DNA from: Dactylosporangium siamense
GTDB lineage: Bacteria > Actinomycetota > Actinomycetes > Mycobacteriales > Micromonosporaceae
Reading direction: 5' to 3'
NCBI RefSeq assembly: GCF_016862795.1
Contig: NZ_BONQ01000118.1
Location: forward strand, 1 to 64,000
DNA length: 64,000 bases
Each line of letters opens with the position of its first letter. Position 1 is the first letter of the stretch. The notes under the pieces were generated by a model. The model was not told where the DNA came from, did no database searches, and saw only the letters and a program-made list of their open reading frames with translations. Made by a program: the position numbers and the translations under genes. Shown here in pieces: positions 60,638 to 64,000 of the stretch.

Positions 60638-61446
60638 GCCGTGATCCGGGGGAGGCCGGCGGCGGCGCTGAGCGCGTCGAGCTCGCGGGTGAGCTCGGCG
60701 GCGGGTGGGTAGCGGCCGTCGCGTTCGAGCATCAGCGCCGGTGGGGTGGTCCGCGCGCACAGCTCCTTGACCAGGTCGAGGACCTCCGGCGGGGTCGCGT
60801 CGGTGTGGGTGTCGTGGTAGAGGCCGTCGTGCTCGGCACCGCCCGCGACGTGCACGTAGGCGATCCGGTCGAGGGGGAGCGCGTCGAGCAGGTCGGTCGG
60901 GGACTCGTCGCGGTTGCGGGCGTTGGCGTAGACGTTGGCGACGTCCAGCAGGAGCGGGCAGCCGGTCCGGTCGAGGATCTCGGTGAGGAACTGCGCCTCG
61001 GTCAGCTCCGGGTCGGGCCAGTCGAACAGGGCCGCGATCGGCTCCAGGGCCAGGGCGACGCCGCCGAGCGCGGCCTGGGTGCGCCGGACGTTGGCGACGA
61101 TCGCGTCGACGGCCTCCCGGGTGCGGGGCACCGGCAGCAGGTGCCCCGCCTCGACGCCGCCCGCCCGCACGAACGCGATGTGCTCGCTGACCAGCGGCGA
61201 ACGCAGCAGCTCGGCGCACCTCGCCAGGTGCGCGGCCCGGGCGTCGTCGACGGGTTCGGCCCCGCCGAGGGACAGCTTGACGCCGTGCGGCACGACCCGG
61301 ACGCCCCGCTCGACGAGGTCCATGAGCAGCTCCGGCGGATGCCGGAGGTGTACGGACTCCGCGACGACCTCGGTGAACCGCAGCCCCGGCAGGGTGGCGA
61401 CGTAGCCGGCGATCTCGGGTCGCCAGCCGATGCCGACGCCGGTCAT
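60634..61446 (-). CDS. MNIO (DUF692) multinuclear iron-dependent oxidase
   Basis: 270-aa TIM-barrel enzyme. Conserved ligand regions are visible: TEVVAESVHLRH, VVPHGVKLSLGG, SEHIAF, LLLDVANVYANARN, YVHVAGG, YHDTHTD and LMLERDG. Known MNIOs (MbnB, TglH, ChrH) modify cysteines in ribosomal peptides. Here both neighbours overlap it by four bases: an upstream membrane protein with a Cys-rich tail (a candidate substrate) and a downstream adaptor-like protein. Confidence 0.88.
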   Translation of the reverse strand: MTGVGIGWRPEIAGYVATLPGLRFTEVVAESVHLRHPPELLMDLVERGVRVVPHGVKLSLGGAEPVDDARAAHLARCAELLRSPLVSEHIAFVRAGGVEAGHLLPVPRTREAVDAIVANVRRTQAALGGVALALEPIAALFDWPDPELTEAQFLTEILDRTGCPLLLDVANVYANARNRDESPTDLLDALPLDRIAYVHVAGGAEHDGLYHDTHTDATPPEVLDLVKELCARTTPPALMLERDGRYPPAAELTRELDALSAAAGLPRITA

Positions 61447-62393
61447 CCCCCGCACCCTCCGCCGCCGCCCCCGCAGCTGGACCCGCCGCCGCACGAGCTG
61501 GAGCTCGACGAGCAGCTGCTGCTGGAGGAGCTCGAGTCGGAGCTGGAGCCGGAGTCCCAGCCGCCGAAGTCACCGCCGCCGCCGCTGGCCGCGACGTGCC
61601 GCTGCAGCTCGGCGGCCTCCGCGAACTCGGGGTCGGCGAGGAAGAACGCGCCGGCGCCGAAGAGCCCGATGCTCAGCGCCGCAGCCTCCGGGCCGTAGGT
61701 CCGCCATGACGGCGACTGTCGCGGCGACAGGTGGTGCGCCCGCATCCGCATCCGGGCCAGCAGCCGCCTGGCGTTGGTGGCGACCCGCGGCACCCGCAGG
61801 AAGAGCAGCGCGATGAACAGCACCGGCAGCACGAGCATCAGCAGGAAGCCGACCGGGCGGTCGTTGAGGACGCCGGCGACGATCCGGGCGACGCCGAGCG
61901 CGACGGCCGCGAACACGATGAGCGACCCGGTCCGCACGGCCCGGCGCCGGTCCTCGTCGAGCAGCCAGCCGGCCAGCTTGAGCTGCTCCTCGGCGCGGTT
62001 GAGCACGTCGATGACGGCGGCGTCGGTCTGGACGGTGCGCGCGGTGACGCCCCGGCCGGTGGCGGCGATGATGGCCCGGTCGAGCTCGTTGGCGCCGGCC
62101 GGCGTGCGGTCGGTCTGCCGCAGCGTGCCCCGGCTGTCCGCGTCGATGGCGCGGGCGGCGCGCAGGGCGGCGAGGGAGCTGTAGACGGCCAGCTTCCGGT
62201 CGCCGGTGATCAGTGCGGCCTGGGTCGGGGTCAGGTCCCGGGCCCGGCGCATCGAAGGCCCGCGCAGCGCTGCGCGGCGCCAGATGAACGCGGTGATGAT
62301 CGCGAGCACGGCGAGCCCGGCATACAGCCACAGGAAGTCCGGGCCGGCGATGCCCCAGGTGTCACCGGCTCCCGCCACGATCGATGTCCTCAT
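61443..62393 (-). CDS. TIGR04222 membrane protein with Cys/Ser/Gly-rich tail
   Basis: 316 aa. An N-terminal membrane helix (about residues 18-40), a cytoplasmic domain (DLTPTQAALITGDRKLAVYSSL ...), two more helices near 155-200, a hydrophobic stretch near 235-250, and a C-terminal tail of ~45 residues almost entirely Ser, Gly and Cys, with four cysteines. This tail type occurs in TIGR04222 proteins beside MNIO enzymes and resembles a modifiable peptide. ATG 62393. First gene of the overlapping set. Confidence 0.82.
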   Translation of the reverse strand: MRTSIVAGAGDTWGIAGPDFLWLYAGLAVLAIITAFIWRRAALRGPSMRRARDLTPTQAALITGDRKLAVYSSLAALRAARAIDADSRGTLRQTDRTPAGANELDRAIIAATGRGVTARTVQTDAAVIDVLNRAEEQLKLAGWLLDEDRRRAVRTGSLIVFAAVALGVARIVAGVLNDRPVGFLLMLVLPVLFIALLFLRVPRVATNARRLLARMRMRAHHLSPRQSPSWRTYGPEAAALSIGLFGAGAFFLADPEFAEAAELQRHVAASGGGGDFGGWDSGSSSDSSSSSSSCSSSSSSCGGGSSCGGGGGGCGG

Positions 62394-62469
62394 GGGGTCA
62401 GTGTGGGTCCGGTTGTCCAGCAGCGCCCGTCACCGGATGGACACTTGAGGAAACCTTGTGACCGGGTCG

Positions 62470-63057
62470 TCACGACCTTCGGACGGCGCCCTCGACCAGG
62501 TTGAGGACGGCCTCGAGGTCGTGCACCGGGCGCCCGGTGGCCAGGTGCAGCACGAGGCCGTCGTATGCGAGCTCGAGGAACTGGGCGAGGATCCCGATCG
62601 GCACGTCGGCGCGCAGGACTCCCGCCTCCCGTTGGCGCTGGAGCCGCTCGCGGGTCGCCTCGGCGACGGCCTCGGAACGGGCCGCCCAGCGTTTCGCGAA
62701 CTCGGGGTCGGTGCGCAGCCGGCGGGACACCTCCAGCTGGCTGCCGAGCCAGCCGGCGACGTCGCCCCCGTCGTCGGTGGTCGTGGCCGCCCGGTGCAGC
62801 AGGTCCCGCATGACCTGGACGAGGCCGTGCTGGGCGACCGTGGCTACCATGGTCGCGGCGTCGTCCTCGGCCACGGCGAGGAAGAGCGAGTCCTTGTCCC
62901 GGAAGTGGTGGAAGATCGCGCCGCGGGACAGGCCGATCTCCTCTTCGAGCCGCCGCACGGTGGCGCCCTCGTAGCCGTGACGGGCGAAACAGGTCCGCGC
63001 GCCGGTGAGGATCTCCTTCCGGCGTGCGTCGAGCTGGTCCTGGCTCACCCTGGGCAC
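62470..63057 (-). CDS. acnR: TetR-family regulator, AcnR-like
   Basis: 195 aa from GTG 63057. HTH in ARTCFARHGYEGATVRRLEEEIGLSRGAIFHHF; the C-terminal part (HGLVQVMRDLL, WLGSQLEVSRRLRTDPEFAKRW, LRADVPIGILAQFLELAYDGLVL) resembles mycobacterial AcnR, repressor of aconitase. No aconitase gene is in the window. A CATAAT hexamer six bases upstream of the GTG suggests a leaderless transcript. Confidence 0.8.
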   Translation of the reverse strand: MPRVSQDQLDARRKEILTGARTCFARHGYEGATVRRLEEEIGLSRGAIFHHFRDKDSLFLAVAEDDAATMVATVAQHGLVQVMRDLLHRAATTTDDGGDVAGWLGSQLEVSRRLRTDPEFAKRWAARSEAVAEATRERLQRQREAGVLRADVPIGILAQFLELAYDGLVLHLATGRPVHDLEAVLNLVEGAVRRS

Positions 63058-63074
63058 GAGACTGATTATGCAAG

Positions 63075-63086
63075 CCGTACATACGG
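63075..63086. promoter_or_regulatory. Palindromic operator candidate at the TetR promoter
   Basis: CCGTA-CA-TACGG lies 18 bp upstream of the regulator start, overlapping the expected promoter spacer; a typical TetR autoregulation site in the divergent region shared with the HAD-like gene. Confidence 0.6.
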
Positions 63087-63182
63087 TTTGGCACATCGCT
63101 GCACGCTCCGGGACGGCACGTTGAGCCAATCCTGTGGAAACAGCATCTGTTCGTTGTCATTCGGGTCACGTAACCTGCCCGC

Positions 63183-63830
63183 GTGCCCCTGTTGTTGCTC
63201 TCCCTGGACGACACCCTGCTGGACAGGGCAGGGGCGTTCCGCGCATGGGCGACCGACTTCCTGGGACGGGTCGGCGCACCCGCCTACGACCTGGACTGGC
63301 TGCTGTCCGTCGACGCCGACGGGATGGGGTCCACCTGGGACGTCGCCGAGGCGATCAAGGAGCGCTACGGCCTGCGTGAGGCGGCGATCGACCTGGTCGA
63401 GGAGATCCGGGGCGAGCTGATGGGCCGGGTCCGTCTCGACCCGCTGACCGCGTGCGCCCTCGCGATCGCCGAGGACGCCGGCTGGGTGCCGGTGGTCGTG
63501 ACCAACGGCGAGACCCGGCAGCAGGAGGAGAAGCTGCGCAAGACCGGGCTCGACCGGTACCTCGCGGACTGGATCATCTCCGAGGACGTGGGGGTGCGGA
63601 AACCCAATCCGCGGATCTTCGCGATCGCCGCGGAACGGGCGCGGATGCGGCTCGGTGGGGCGTGGCTGATCGGTGACAGCCCCGAAGCGGACATAGGGGG
63701 CGCGGCGGGCGTCGGGATGCGCAGCGTCTGGCTGCACCGCGGCCGCCGGTGGTCCGAGCCCCGCTACGCGCCGACCCGGACCGCGGACGGGGTGATCGCC
63801 GCGATCGCCGAGGTCATGGCCTCGCGGTAA
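63183..63830 (+). CDS. HAD-fold protein lacking the nucleophilic aspartate
   Basis: 215 aa. HAD fold by the motifs VVVTNGET (motif II), KPNPRIF (motif III lysine) and LIGDSPEADIGGAAGVG (motif IV). Motif I, normally DxDxT, reads LSLDDTLLD, with serine in place of the catalytic aspartate. It could be inactive as phosphatase and act as a binding protein. GTG 63183. Divergent from the TetR gene. Confidence 0.85.
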   Translation: MPLLLLSLDDTLLDRAGAFRAWATDFLGRVGAPAYDLDWLLSVDADGMGSTWDVAEAIKERYGLREAAIDLVEEIRGELMGRVRLDPLTACALAIAEDAGWVPVVVTNGETRQQEEKLRKTGLDRYLADWIISEDVGVRKPNPRIFAIAAERARMRLGGAWLIGDSPEADIGGAAGVGMRSVWLHRGRRWSEPRYAPTRTADGVIAAIAEVMASR

Positions 63831-63920
63831 ATCGCTTGACGCTCCCGGGTGGGTGCGCGAGAGTGCTTGGGAGCTTCGCATCTTCGCGAGGGTCGGACTG
63901 AGAGAGGGGGGTGGGTAAGC

Positions 63921-64000
63921 ATGACTGCCGTCACGGCGCGATTCCGCATGCCGACTTCCGCTTCCTTCTCAGTCCTGGAGACCTCGCGTTGCGTGACAAC
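63921..64000 (+). CDS. Start of an unidentified gene, cut by the window edge
   Basis: ATG 63921 is preceded by GAGAGGGGGGTGGG and opens a frame without stop to the window end (26 codons, MTAVTARFRMPTSASFSVLE...). Too short to identify. Confidence 0.45.
   Translation, partial: MTAVTARFRMPTSASFSVLETSRCVT

Overview
The window is a high-GC actinobacterial chromosome segment. Frequent GTG starts, dense ATGA/GTGA stop-start overlaps, WhiA, RbpA, OpcA and SufR/SufT all fit Actinomycetota. The order yvcK-whiA, gap-pgk-tpiA, secG, rbpA, then pgl-opcA-zwf-pgi-tal-tkt and ctaB suggests a filamentous family such as Micromonosporaceae; the family-level placement is inference.

Layout. (1) 1-9058, + strand: yvcK and whiA, a 1.2 kb repeat-bearing gap, the glycolytic operon gap-pgk-tpiA with a terminator, an orphan solute-binding lipoprotein, secG and rbpA. 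(2) 9721-18216, - strand: the pentose-phosphate operon, read tkt, tal, a divergent pgi, zwf, opcA, pgl. (3) 18.7-23.5 kb, + strand: ctaB, an ATP-grasp protein, uppP, a lipoprotein and a TIGR03089 protein. (4) 23.6-32.0 kb: an aromatic-acid island. IclR regulator, pcaB, pcaJ and pcaI lie on the - strand; divergently transcribed are a NitT/TauT-type binding protein, two permeases, an ATPase and a frameshifted aldehyde dehydrogenase. GTTCG/CGAAC palindromes in the shared intergenic region are candidate operators. (5) 32.0-35.3 kb: small genes and heme A synthase. (6) 35.6-42.0 kb, + strand: the complete suf Fe-S operon sufR-B-D-ferredoxin-C-S-U-T. (7) 42-51.7 kb: an ECF sigma factor with an orphan FtsX-ectodomain protein, LysE, AlkD coupled to a zinc metallopeptidase, an ABC-F ATPase, a GT-C-like membrane protein, an HTH protein with an enoyl-CoA hydratase, and an ABC exporter. 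(8) 51.7-53.6 kb: gene-free repeat region. (9) 53.6-63.1 kb, all - strand: a possible conflict/protease-cascade cluster (subtilisin, beta-domain protein, TPR-CHAT peptidase, caspase) beside an overlapping set of TIGR04222 membrane protein with a Cys/Gly/Ser-rich tail, MNIO (DUF692) enzyme, SCO6045-like protein and SDR. Then come an AcnR-like TetR regulator, a divergent HAD-fold protein lacking its nucleophile, and a partial gene at the right edge.

Two modules stand out as possible undescribed systems: the S8/CHAT/caspase protease set, and the MNIO enzyme beside a membrane-anchored Cys-rich tail. A second theme is repeats. A family of dispersed intergenic palindromes (GATCGAAG...CTTCGATC) fills most gene-free stretches, and at least seven genes carry in-frame minisatellites with unit lengths divisible by three.
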